Origin: Streptomyces rishiriensis
GTDB taxonomy: Bacteria; Actinomycetota; Actinomycetes; Streptomycetales; Streptomycetaceae
DNA length: 64,000 nucleotides
Reading direction: 5' to 3'
Assembly: GCF_003112535.1 (NCBI RefSeq)
Contig: NZ_BEWA01000001.1
Coordinates: forward strand, 312,312 to 376,311
Shown: piece by piece, positions 16,507 through 28,300 of the stretch
Position numbering within the stretch: position 1 is the stretch's first letter
Layout: every line of letters begins with the position of its first letter
The notes under the pieces: generated by a model
What the model was told of the DNA's origin: nothing
Database searches by the model: none
The model's input: only the letters and a program-made list of their open reading frames with translations
Program-made: the position numbers and the translations under genes

Positions 16507-17069
16507 CAGCAACGCACAAGTTCGGGCAGCAGTACGCCCATACGCTGCGTCGCAGGCAGCGTCGGCCTGGGGACAAGTGACATCTGGACGAGGTCTTCAT
16601 CAAGATCAACGGCGAGCAGGAATATCTGTGGCGGGCCGTGGATCAGGACGGCATGGTGCTCGACATCCTGGTGCAGAACCACCGGGTCATGACCGCGGCC
16701 AAGCGCTTCTTCCGCCGCCTGATGAAGACGACCGCCACGGTGCCGCGGGTGGTCGTCACGGACAAGCTCCGCTCCTACGGAGCCAACCGTCGCCAGGTGA
16801 TGCCCACTGTCGAACACCGCTCGCACAAGGGGCTGAGCAACCGGGCGGAGACTAGCCACCAGCCAGCCGGGCAGCGTGAACACGCGATGAAGGGCTTCCG
16901 TTCCGTCGGCGGGACGCAGCGGTTTCTGTCCGCGTTCAGCAGGATCTCGCCCGACTTCCGGCCCCGCCGCCCTCTCATGCCCGCCTCCGGCTACCGAGCC
17001 GAGATGACCGTCCGCTTCGCCGTCTGGAACCACATCACAGGCGCCGCCGACCAGCCCATGACGATCTGA
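16507..17069 (+). pseudogene. IS6-family transposase remnant with internal stop
   Basis: The frame reads KFGQQYAHTLRRRQRRPGDK, stop, HLDEVFIKINGEQEYLWRAV. IS6 transposases have KWHLDEVFIKING here, so a TGG (Trp) codon has become TGA at about 16576. The DDE residues survive: Asp in HLDEVF, Asp in VVTDKLRSYG, and Glu in NRAETSHQP. It ends FAVWNHITGAADQPMTI-stop. The N-terminal HTH (about 60 residues) is missing. It lies immediately upstream of the lipid/polyketide cluster and marks its left boundary. Confidence 0.88.
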
Positions 17070-17344
17070 GCACCGGCTCCGAACCGGACCCCGCCACGCC
17101 CCGACGCACCGTCAGACACCCACACGCCCAACAGCGTGACAGCGCCCTTGCGACACCTGTGATCCATAATCCGCCAAAAGCGCATGCCTTTGAGACGCAT
17201 TGCGGCTCAACTTGCACGGCACGAAAGTAAACAGTTGAACTCTCGTGGGAGGGGCCGTCAATACTTGCGGTGCCAGCACACGTTCGATGGCTCCTGGGTT
17301 TCCCGTGCCTTGGGACGCCTCTGCAAGGTAGGTGGAACACGCAC
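17070..17344. other. Upstream region of the lipid/polyketide cluster
   Basis: 275 bases between the IS6 remnant and the first cluster gene. No gene is seen. The middle is relatively AT-rich (GATCCATAATCCGCCAAAAG; GAAAGTAAACAGTTGAACTC) and contains TTGAG and CTCAA as an inverted repeat with an 11-base spacer (near 17191). This is the most likely place for the cluster promoter. The 3' end has AAGGTAGGTGG as ribosome site for the next gene. Confidence 0.45.
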
Positions 17345-19096
17345 ATGGTTCGTTCCCTCGTCGATACACTCTCTGCGCACGCCTCGCGGCACCCCGATCG
17401 GACCGCCTACCGCTATCTGGTCACCGGTGACAGCGACGGGGAGGTCCAGGACATCTCGTACGCGCGTCTGGCGGGCCGGGCACGGGCCATCGCCGCCTGG
17501 TTACAGGAACACGGCCTCGCCGGTTCCCGCGCGATACTCCTCTATCCCCCGGGCATCGAGTTCATCTCGGCGTATCTGGGCTGTCTCTCGGCCGGGGTCG
17601 TCGCCGTGCCGGGCGTGCCACCGCAGGGACGTTCGCAGAACCACCGGGCCCTCACCCGTATGAAGCGCCTGATCGCCGACGCCGACGCCAAGGTGATCCT
17701 CAGCGGCCTTGGCGTGTCCGAGGCACTCGCGACCATGGCCCAGCACCTGCCCGAACTGGCGGAGATCACCCAGGTCGTCACCAACGACATCCCCGACGAC
17801 CTGGCCGCCTCCTGGCACGAGCCCGATCTCGGCGCTGACTCGGTCGCCTTCCTCCAGTACACCTCGGGCTCCACCTCGGCCCCGCGCGGTGTGATGGTGA
17901 CGCACGGCAACCTTGTGGACAACGAGCGTTTGCTCACGGAGCGGATGGGCCACACGCCGGAGGCGCTCGCGGAGTACGACAACGAACTGTTCGTCAGCTG
18001 GCTGCCCGTCTACCACGACATGGGCCTCATCCTCCCTGTCCTGAACACCCTGTACCTCGGTGCGACGACCACACTCTTCTCGCCCCTGCACTTCCTGCAG
18101 AAACCCGAGCGCTGGCTGACCGCGATCACGAAGTACCGCCCGCACACCAGCGGCGGCCCGAACTTCGCCTTCGAACTGTGCCTGAAGCACGCCACGCCCG
18201 ACCTCCTCGACCGCCTGGACCTGAGCCGGTGGAAGGTCGCCTTCAACGGCGCCGAGCCGGTGCGGGCCGCGACCCTGCGCCGGTTCACCGAGACCTTCGG
18301 GGGGGCGGCGGGATTCCGGCGCGAGGCCATGTATCCCTGCTACGGGCTGGCCGAGGCCACCCTGATGGTCAGCGGCCATACCGTCGGCACGCCGCCGAAC
18401 CTGATCGCGGCCGACGAGAACGGCCCGCACGCGGGCGCGGCGGACGCGGCGGCCGTCAGTTCCGGACGGCCGGGCCCCGGCACGAACGTGGTGATCGCCG
18501 ATCCCGAACGGCACAGGGCACTCCCCGAGGGCGAGGTCGGCGAGATCTGGGTGGCCGGTGCCAGCGTCGCCAAGGGCTACTGGCGCAACGCCGTCGCGAC
18601 CCGGGAGACGTTCCGGGCCACTCTGGAGGAGGGCTCCGGCGAGCACGGTGCCACCCGCTTCCTGCGGACCGGTGACCTCGGATTCCTGCGCGACGGTGAA
18701 CTGTTCGTCACGGGGCGGCTGAAGGACCTGATGGTGATCGACGGCCGCAATCACTACCCCCAGGACCTGGAACTCTCGGCGGAGTTGTCCCACCCGGCCC
18801 TACGCCCCGGCTGCATCGCCGCGTTCCCCGTGGAGGTGGGCGAGCACGGGACCGAGGGCGAACAGCCCGTCATCGTCGCCGAGGTGGCCCCGGAGTCGGC
18901 GGACCAGTCCGGCACCATCACCAGCGAGATCCGTAACGCTATCGGCGAGGCTCACGGGCTGTCGGTGCGTGACGTCGTCCTGGTCCGCCCCGGCACCATC
19001 CCCAAGACGTCCAGCGGGAAGATCCAGCGCCGCGCCTCCCGCGAGGCGTACCTCGGTGGCTCCCTGGCCGTGATCGGCGAACTCGCGGCGAGATGA
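17345..19096 (+). CDS. Fatty acyl-AMP ligase (FAAL), cluster starter
   Basis: 583 residues from ATG 17345, nine bases after AGGTAGGTGG; a longer frame upstream has no ribosome site. The adenylate-forming core shows YTSGSTSAPRGVMVTHGN (P-loop), SWLPVYHDMGLI, AFNGAEPVRAATLRRFTETF, YPCYGLAEATLMVSG, RTGDLGFL, and the FAAL hallmark GRLKDLMVIDGRNHYPQDLE. The end has KTSSGKIQRR with the C-terminal Lys. FAALs form acyl-adenylates and pass the acyl chain to an ACP rather than to CoA. The next gene begins with an ACP, so this enzyme most likely supplies its fatty starter. Codon 53 is TTA (17501-17503), a bldA-dependent codon. The gap to the PKS gene is 217 bases. Confidence 0.92.
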   Translation: MVRSLVDTLSAHASRHPDRTAYRYLVTGDSDGEVQDISYARLAGRARAIAAWLQEHGLAGSRAILLYPPGIEFISAYLGCLSAGVVAVPGVPPQGRSQNHRALTRMKRLIADADAKVILSGLGVSEALATMAQHLPELAEITQVVTNDIPDDLAASWHEPDLGADSVAFLQYTSGSTSAPRGVMVTHGNLVDNERLLTERMGHTPEALAEYDNELFVSWLPVYHDMGLILPVLNTLYLGATTTLFSPLHFLQKPERWLTAITKYRPHTSGGPNFAFELCLKHATPDLLDRLDLSRWKVAFNGAEPVRAATLRRFTETFGGAAGFRREAMYPCYGLAEATLMVSGHTVGTPPNLIAADENGPHAGAADAAAVSSGRPGPGTNVVIADPERHRALPEGEVGEIWVAGASVAKGYWRNAVATRETFRATLEEGSGEHGATRFLRTGDLGFLRDGELFVTGRLKDLMVIDGRNHYPQDLELSAELSHPALRPGCIAAFPVEVGEHGTEGEQPVIVAEVAPESADQSGTITSEIRNAIGEAHGLSVRDVVLVRPGTIPKTSSGKIQRRASREAYLGGSLAVIGELAAR

Positions 19097-19313
19097 CGTA
19101 CCCCGGCCGCGCCGGCCGGGGCCGGTGACCTCTCGGCCCCACCCTCACCGTGCGGGCCGGATCGGGGCGGCCGTGTTCACCGCGACGCATTCCCCACGGC
19201 CGTGTCCCCAGCGCCTCCGTGTTCCCCACGCCTCCGTACACCGCTCGCGCGCCGCCCTGCCGTTCTCCGGCCGAGGGCGGCTGGGCCCAGCCACACGAGG
19301 AACCTCTTCCCAG

Positions 19314-22300
19314 ATGCCTGCGCACGATTCCCGGAAGCACGCCTCCACCCCGTCCCCCACGACCGCGGAAGGTGTACGCGCCTGGCTCGCGACCGCCATC
19401 GCCGAGCAAGGGGCTCTGGACCCGGCCGATATCGGACCGGACCGGCCGATCGCCGAGTTCGGCCTGGGCTCACGTCAGTTGGTCTCCCTGGCCGCAGGCC
19501 TCTCCTCGCTGGTCGGCCGCCCGCTGGACCCGTCCCTCCTGTACAACCACCCCACCGTCGCGTCGATCGCCGAGGCCGTCCTCGACGACGGCCCGGCCAG
19601 GGCGGCGTCGCCCGCGACGTCGGCCGCCGCGCCGAAGGGCACACCCGCCGTCGCGGACGACATCGCGATCATCTCCATGGCCTGCCGGTTCCCCGGCGGA
19701 GCCGACACCCCCGAGGCGTTGTGGAGACTGCTCGTCGACGGCGCGGACGTCATCACGGAGGCACCGGCGGGCCGTTGGGACACCCCGGGACTCTACGACC
19801 CCGACCCCGACGCCACCGGCAAGGCGTACAGCCTGCGCGGCGGCTTCCTCTCGGGCATCGACCGCTTCGACGCCTCCTTCTTTGGGATCTCGCCCCGCGA
19901 GGCCGCCGCGATGGACCCCCAGCAGCGGCTGCTGCTGGAAACCTCCTGGGAGACGATCGAGCGCGCCGGGATCGTTCCCGAGACGCTGAACGGCAGCTCC
20001 ACGGGCGTCTACGTCGGCCTGTACAACAGCCGATACCTCGCGGCGGCCGGCCTGGACCAGCTGGACGGGCATGTGGGTACGGGCTCGGCGTCCAGCGTGG
20101 CCTCCGGCCGTATCGCGTACACCCTGGGCCTCCAGGGGCCGGCCGTGACCGTGGACACCGCCTGCTCCTCCTCTCTGGTCGCCCTGCATCTGGCCGCGCG
20201 TGCGCTGGCCGCCGGTGAGTGCGACCTCGCACTGGCGGGCGGTGCGACGCTCCTGGTCTCCGCGCGCGGCCACGTCGAGTTCAGCAGGCTGCGCGGCTTG
20301 TCGCCGTCCGGGAGGTGCAGCCCGTTCGGGGCCGGGGCCGACGGTGTCGTGTGGGCCGAGGGCTGCGGTCTCGTGCTGCTCAAGCGACTGAGTGACGCGC
20401 GCCGGGACGGTGACCGCGTGCTCGCAGTCGTCAAGGGGTCCGCGGTCAACCAGGACGGCCGCAGCCAAGGGCTCAGCGCACCCAACGGCCTCGCGCAGGA
20501 GCGGGTGGTGCGCGCGGCCCTGGACGCCGCCGGGCTCACGCCGCACGACGTGGACTACATCGAGGCCCACGGCACCGGAACGAAGCTCGGGGACCCCATC
20601 GAGGGCCGGGCGCTGGCTGCGGTGTTCGGGCCGGGACGTCCCGTGGAACAGCCGCTGGGCGTGGGCTCGTTGAAGTCCAACATCGGCCACATGGGGGCAG
20701 CGGCGGGCGTCGGCGGCGTCATCAAGACGGTGCTGGCCCTCGGCGAGGAGCTGCTTCCGGCGTCCCTGCACGCCGGGACGCCGACGGAGTACGTCGACTG
20801 GGCGGACAGCGGACTGCGCGTGCGGAGTCAGGCACAGTCCTGGCCACGCGACGGCCACCGGGTACGACGGGCAGGCATCAGCGCCTTCGGCATCAGCGGC
20901 ACCAACGCCCACGTCGTCCTGGAAGAGGCACCCGCGGACCTGACGGGTGCCCGTCGGCCGACACGGGCCGGACGGCCGACGGCCGACGCCCCGACGACGG
21001 AGACCGGGCAGCCGACAGCCGTCGAAAATACCGCCACCGGCCCCACGACCGACGAGCCCACGGCCACCGAACCCACCGCCGACGAAGCCACCACCGTCGA
21101 CCCCACGTCCACCCGGCAGCCGCCCGGCGCCCTCTCTGCCGACGACCAGCCGGGTACCGCGTCCGCCGCGCCGCTGCTCTTCCCCCTCTCCGCCCGTACC
21201 CTCCCCGCCCTGCGCGGGCAGGCCGCCCGCTTACTCGACGCCCTCGCGGCCGAACCCCGGACGCCTCTCCCCGGGGTCGCCAGGACGCTGGCCCGTCACC
21301 GTACGCACTTCGAGCACCGTGCCGTCGTCCAAGCGGCCCACTCCGACGAACTCCTCGCCGCTCTGGCCGACCTGGCCGAGGGACGGGACGGAACGGACAC
21401 GGTCGTCGGCCCCGGGCAGACCCTTCCCCCGGGAAAGGTGGCCTTCGTCTTTCCCGGCCAGGGTTCCCAGTGGGCCGGTATGGCCCGGGATCTGCTCGAC
21501 CGTGACCCGGTGTTCGCGGACGAACTCGACCGCTGCGACGCCGCCCTGCGCCCCTTCACCGGCTGGTCGGTGGCCACGGTCCTGCGCGGCGGCACCGGAG
21601 CCCCGTCCCTGGACCGGGTCGACGTGGTCCAGCCGGTGCTCTTCGCCGTCATGGTCTCGTTGGCCGCAGTGTGGCGGTCCCGCGGCGTACGCCCCGACGC
21701 CGTGATCGGGCACAGCCAGGGCGAGGTGGCCGCCGCCTGTGTCGCCGGGGCGCTCAGCCTCAACGACGCGGCGGCCGTGGTCGCCCTGCGCAGCCAGGCC
21801 CTGACCGGCCTCGCCGGCACCGGCACCATGGCCGTCGTGGCCCTGCCGCACGAGGAGGTGGCCGCACACCTCGCCGACCTCGACGGCAGGGTCTCCGTCG
21901 CCGCGATCAACAGCGGCAGGTCGACGGTGGTCGCCGGCGAGGTGGAAGCGTTGGAAGCCCTCCTCGCCGACCTCGACCGGCAGCAGGTGTTCGTCCGCCG
22001 TATCGATGTCGACTACGCCTCCCACAGCGCCCGGGTCGAGCCGGTCCGGGAGACGATCCTCGCGGAACTCGACGGGGTGGTGGCCCTCCCCACCTCGGTC
22101 GACTGGTACTCCACCGTCTCCGGAGAGCCGGTGGCCGAGGAGCTGGAGGCCGACTACTGGTACCGCAACCTGCGTGAACCGGTCCGCTTCGCCCCGACCG
22201 TGGAGCGCATGGCCGCCGACGGCTACCGCTACTTCGTCGAACTGAGCCCGCACCCAGCCCTCCTCACCGCCCTGCGGACCGTCGCCGAGGACACGGACCG

Positions 22301-25300
22301 GGACATCGTCGCGGCCGGTTCCCTGCGCCGGCACGAGGACGGGCCCGCCTGCCTAGACCGGGCCGCCGCCGAACTCCACGTCCACGGACGACCGGTGGAC
22401 TGGCATCGGCTGGTCGCCCCGGGGCCCGTCACCGACCTTCCGACCTACGCCTTCCAGAGCAGCCGGTACTGGCTGGACCATGCGGCCGACGGCGGCTCGG
22501 ACGTCACCGCCGCCGGTCTGGAGAGCACCGGGCACGCCCTGCTGACCGCCGCCGTCGCGGTGGCCGGCGCCGACCAGTGGCTGCTCAGTGGAGTGCTGTC
22601 GCCCGGTGCCCACCCCTGGCTCGTCGACCACGCCGTCAACGGCAACGTCCTGCTTCCCGGAACGGCCTTCGCCGAGATGGCGGTCCGCGCCGGGGACCAG
22701 GTCGGCTGTCCGGTCGTCGAGGAACTGACCCTGCACACCCCGCTGGTACTCGCTCCCGGCGACGCCGTACGCGTCCAGGTGTGGGTGGACGCCCCCGACG
22801 CGGACGGCCGCCGCCCGCTCACCGTGTCCTCCTGCCCCGACGCCTCGGCCGGGAGCCGGACCTGGACCCGGCACGCCTCCGGCACCCTGGCCGCCGGACC
22901 GGCGGTCCCCGCCGACGGTCTCGGCCAGTGGCCGCCGCCCGGCGCCCTGCCGCTCCCCGTCGACGACCTGTACGACCGGCTTCGCGAGGACGGCTACGGA
23001 TACGGCCCGGCCTTCCGGGGCCTCGGTGCCGTATGGCGCTCGGACGGCGACCTCTACGCCGAGGTGGCGCTTCCCGAACATGTGGACGGCGTGGACCGCT
23101 TCGGCCTGCACCCCGCCCTGTGGGACGCGGCACTGCACGCGCTGCGGGCGGGGGATCACGACGAGTCCCGGGCCCTGCTGCCGTTCAGCTGGTCCGGCGT
23201 TCGGCTGCACGCGACGGGCGCGTCCCGGCTGCGGCTGCGGCTGCGGCGCACGGGGGACCGCGAGCTCGCCCTGCTCGCCGTCGACGCCACGGGCGCGCCC
23301 GTGGTCACGGTGGACTCCCTCGCCCTGCGCGAGTTGTCCGGTGCCCTCCCGGTCCCTCGGCTCGACTCGCTGTACGAGGTGGAGTGGACCGAGGTGGAAC
23401 GGATTGCCGCGGTGCCGGCCGCCCGGGCAGCCACCGTCCCAGACCTCACAGCCCCGCACGATGCCATCTCGGAACCCACTGCTCCGGAACCCACTGCTCC
23501 GGACAGCACCGCTCCGGAAACGGCCGTCCCGGAAACGGCCGTTCTCATCCGCCCCACCGTCACCGAGGCGCTGGCCGGAGTGCATGCCAGCCTCTCCGCC
23601 GACACCCGGCTGCTGCTGGTCACCCGCCACGCGGTCACCACCGGTCCCGACGACGACGCCCCCGACCCGGCGCAGGCAGCCGTATGGGGGCTGGTGCGCT
23701 CGGCGCAGTCGGAGCACCCGGGCCGGTTCGTGCTCGTGGACCTCGACGACGGGTCGGACGAGTGGCGGCCCGCGCTCGCGACCGCCCTGGCCACGGGCGA
23801 GCACCAACTCGCCGTTCGCGGCGGGAAGCCGTTCGCGCCGCGGCTGGCCCCCCTGACGGGTCGCGGGACACTGGTCGTCCCGGACGACGGGGCGTCGGCC
23901 TGGCGGCTGGAGGCCACCGGTGACAAGACGCCGGACGGCCTCACACTCGTCCCCCACGACGACATCGGCCGCCCCCTGGGGACGGGCGAGGTCCGGATCG
24001 CCGTACGTGCCGCCGGTCTGGACTTCCGCGACGTGGCCGTCGCTCTCGGCACGGCCGACAGCCGACCGGGCCTCGGCGGGGAGATCGCGGGCGTGGTGAC
24101 GGAGGCCGGCCCGGAGGTGCGCGGCCTCGCGCCCGGCGACCGGGTCATGGGGCTGGTGCCCGGGGGCGCGTTGGGTCCGGTGACCGTGGCGGACCACCGG
24201 ACGATGGCGCGCATCCCGGATGGCTGGTCGTACGCGCAGGCGGCGGCGGTGCCGGTGGCGTATCTGAGCGCGTACCACGGTCTGGTGGAGCTGGCCGGTC
24301 TGCGGGCCGGGGAGTCGGTGCTGATCCATGACGCGGCCGACGGGGTGGGCATGGCGGCGGTGCAGCTCGCCCGGCATCTCGGGGCCGAGGTGTTCGCTAC
24401 GGCGAGTCCCGGGAAGTGGGACGCACTGCGGGCCCAGGGCCTCGACGAGACACACATCGCGGCCTCCCGCGACCTGGAGTTCGAACAGCGCGTGCGGGCG
24501 GCGACGGACGGACGGGGCGTGGACGTCGTGCTCGGCTCGCTCGAGGGCGAGTTCGCGGACGCGTCGCTGCGGACGCTGGCCGACGGCGGCCGGTTCGTCG
24601 AGCTGGGCAGGACCGGCATCGGGGACGCGGACGAGACGGCCGCCCGGTACCCCGGCACATCCTACTGTTCCTGCGATCTGTGGGAGGCGGGGCACGAACG
24701 GATCGGGCAGCTGCTCGCCGAGGTGCTGCGGCTGTTCGGCGAGGGCGTGCTGACGCCGCCGCCGCTCACGGTGTGGGACGTGCGAAGGGCCCCGGAGGCG
24801 TTCCGCCGGCTGAGCCAGGGACGGCACACCGGCAAGATCGTCCTGACGGTCCCCGTGCCACTCGACCCGGACGGCACCGTACTGATCACCGGCGCCACCG
24901 GCACCCTGGGCCGGCTGGTGGCCCGGCATCTGGTGACGCGGCACGGCGCCCGCCGACTGCTCCTCGTCGGCCGGCGCGGCGCGGATGCCGACGGTATGCG
25001 CGAACTCACCGAGGAACTCGGCGGACTCGGCGCCACGGCGTCCGTGGCCGCGTGCGACGTCGCCGACCGGGACGCGGTCGCCGCACTCCTCGCGGGCATA
25101 CCCGGGGAGCATCCGCTGACGGCGGTGATCCACGCGGCCGGTGTCCTCGACGACGGTGTGGTCGAGCAGCTCACACCGGAACGACTGACGACGGTGGCCC
25201 GCCCCAAGTCCGACGCCGCGGTGGTGCTGCACGAGCTGACAGCCGGTCTCGACCTGGCGTGGTTCGTCCTGTTCTCCTCGCTGGCCGGGGTGATCGGCAA

Positions 25301-28300
25301 CGCGGGCCAGGCCAACTACGCGTCCGCGAACGCCGGGCTGGACGCTCTCGCCGGGCGACGGCGGTCGGTCGGGCTGCCCGCGGTGTCGCTCGCCTGGGGC
25401 CTGTGGGCCCCGCGCGGTGGGATGACCGCTCACCTCGGCGAGGCGGAACTGCGCCGACTGGCCCGGGCGGGCGCCGACGCGCTCACCGCCGAGGAGGGAA
25501 TGGCTCTCCTCGACTCCGCGCTGAACACCGGCCTTTCCGTCGTGATCCCCGCGAAGCTCGACACCGACCGCCTCACCGGGCCCGTTCCGCCCTTGCTCCG
25601 CGGCCTGATCCGGGCGCCCGCCCCCTTGCGCCGGGTCGCCGTCGCCGGTCAGGAGGCCGGCACAAACCTCGCGGACCGGCTGGCCCGCCTTCCCGCGCCC
25701 GAACGGGCCGATCAGGTCACCGCGTTGGTCCGAGAGCAGGTCTGCGATGTCCTGAACCTGGACGCGGCGGGCTCCGTGAACCTCGGCCGGCCCCTGCGTG
25801 ACCTCGGCCTCGACTCGCTCCTCGCCGTCGAACTCCGCAACCGCCTCAGTGCCCGCCTCGGCCGCAAGCTCCCGGCGACGCTGCTGTTCGACCACCCGAC
25901 GCCGGCCCGGCTCGCCCAGTACCTGCTGCGGAGCCTGCCCGGGTCCGGGGCCGAGGCCGACCACGCCACGCCGACCGTGTCCGACGCCGTACGGCCACGT
26001 GTGCCGGCCCCCGCGACCGACGAACCGGTGGCCGTGGTCTCCATGGCCTGTCGCGTGCCCGGCGGAGTCCGTGACCCCGAGGGGCTGTGGCGCCTCGTCG
26101 TGGAGGGACGGGACGCGGTGGGCCCGTTCCCGGCGGAGCGCTGGGACGTGGACGCGCTGTACGACCCGGACCCGGAGGTGATGGGCAAGTCCTACGTCCG
26201 GGAGGGCGGTTTCCTCGACGGGATCGACTCCTTCGACGCGGCCTTCTTCGGGATCACCCCGGTCGAGGCGGCGGCGATGGACCCGCAGCAGCGGCTGCTC
26301 CTGGAGACGGCGTGGGAAGCCCTGGAGCGCGCCGGGATCGTGCCCGCGGACCTCACTGGCAGCACCACGGGGGTCTATCTCGGGCTGTTCGGCAGCGAGT
26401 ACTCGGCCGGTTCCCGGCTCGACCAGTTCAACGGCTACGTCGGCACGGGTTCCGCGCTGAGCGTGGCCTCGGGCCGGCTCGCCTACTCCCTGGGCCTGCA
26501 CGGGCCGGCGCTGACCGTGGACACGGCGTGCTCGTCGTCGTTGGTGGCGCTGCATCTGGCGGCGCAGGCGCTGCGTTCGGGCGAGTGCGACCTGGCGCTG
26601 ACCGGTGGCGTGACGCTGATGGTCACGCCGCAGATCTTCGTCGAGTTCAGCCGGCTGCGCGGGCTGTCCCCGACGGGTCGCTGCCGGTCCTTCTCCGACG
26701 ACGCCGACGGCGCCGTGTGGGGCGAGGGCGCCGGCATGGTCGTACTGAAGCGGCTGAGCGACGCGCGGCGGGACGGCGACGAGGTGCTCGCCGTGCTGCG
26801 CGGCACGGCGGTCAACCAGGACGGTCACAGTCAGGGGCTCAGCGCTCCCAACGGTCCGGCGCAGGAGCAGGTGATCCGACGCGCGCTGGAACAGTCCGGG
26901 CTGGCCCCCGGGGACATCGACTTCGTCGAGGCGCACGGCACGGGTACGACGCTGGGGGACCCGATCGAGGCGAACGCCCTGGCAGCGGTGTTCGGCGGCT
27001 CCCGTCCCGAGGACCGGCCGCTCCATCTGGGCTCGCTGAAGTCCAACATCGGGCATCTGCAGGCGGCTTCGGGCATCGTCGGACTGATCAAGGTCGTGCA
27101 GTCGCTGCGGCACCACACCCTGCCGAGGACCCTCCACGCGGACATACCGACCCGCCATGTGGACTGGGAGAGCAGCGGGTTGCGGCTGCTTCGGGAGGAG
27201 GTCGCCTGGCCGGCGGACGGTGAACGGGTACGGCGGGCCGGGATCAGCTCGTTCGGGATCAGCGGCACCAACGCGCACGTGATCGTGGAGGAGGCCCCAC
27301 AGGCCACCCCGCAGGCCGCCTCGCGGACCACCGCGCCCATCGCCTCGCAGACCAGGACGCAGGCCGCCGTGTCCGTCGGGTCCGCCCTGCCCGCCGCGGG
27401 ACGACCGGGGCTGTTCGTGCTCTCCGCCCGCGACGACACCGCCCTGCGCGCCCAGGCGGCAGGGCTGGCCGAGCGGACGGCCCGGGCAGAGGGAGCGGCA
27501 GGGGCCGAACTGCCGCCGCAGGATGTGGCGTTCACACTGGCCCGGCATCGCAGTCACTTCGAGCGGCGCGCGGCCGTGGTCGCGGACGACCGGGACGGGC
27601 TGCTGACGGAACTGGACGCCCTGGCGGCCGGGCACGTCCGGCCGTCGGGCTCCCCCACCGGGGCCGACGGCAAGGTCGCGTTCGTGTTCTCCGGGCACGG
27701 CGGTCAGTGGCCGGGCATGTGCACGGACCTGATGGCCGGGTCCGAGGTGTTCCGGGAGGAGCTGTCCCGCATCGACGAGGCGATCCGGCGTCATGCCGGA
27801 TGGTCGGTCGTCGACGTACTGCGCTCGGCGGACGCCGAAGCCGCCTTCGGCCGTACGGAGGTGCTGCAGCCGGTGCTGTTCGCGGTGAACGCCGCGCTGG
27901 CCGCTGCCTGGCGCGCCCTCGGAGTGTCGCCGGACGCGGTGGTCGGACACAGCCTGGGCGAGATCGCCGCCGCGTACACGGCGGGCGCGCTGTCGCTGGA
28001 CGACGCGGCCGCTGTGGTGATCCGGCGGGCCGCCGCGGTCGCGCCGCTGGTGGGCCGGGGCGGCATGCTGGCCGTGGGACTCTCCCCGGCCGAGGTGGAG
28101 GCGCTGCTCGCCCCGTACGAGGGCGAACTCTTCATCGGGGCCGTCAACCACGCGCACTCCACGGCGGTCTCCGGTGACGTGGACGCCCTGGCGCGGCTGC
28201 GCCGGGACTGCGAGGAGCGCGGGGCAAAGGTCCACGGGCTGAGCACGCCGTTCGCCTCGCACAGCCCCCGGATGGAAGCCGTGCGCGCGGAACTGCTGGA

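Noticed and set aside
19125..19313. GTG at 19125 as the start of the synthase
   Set aside because: The extra 63 residues look like translated non-coding DNA (many Arg/Pro/His, no motif) and there is no ribosome site; ATG 19314 directly precedes the ACP-type sequence.
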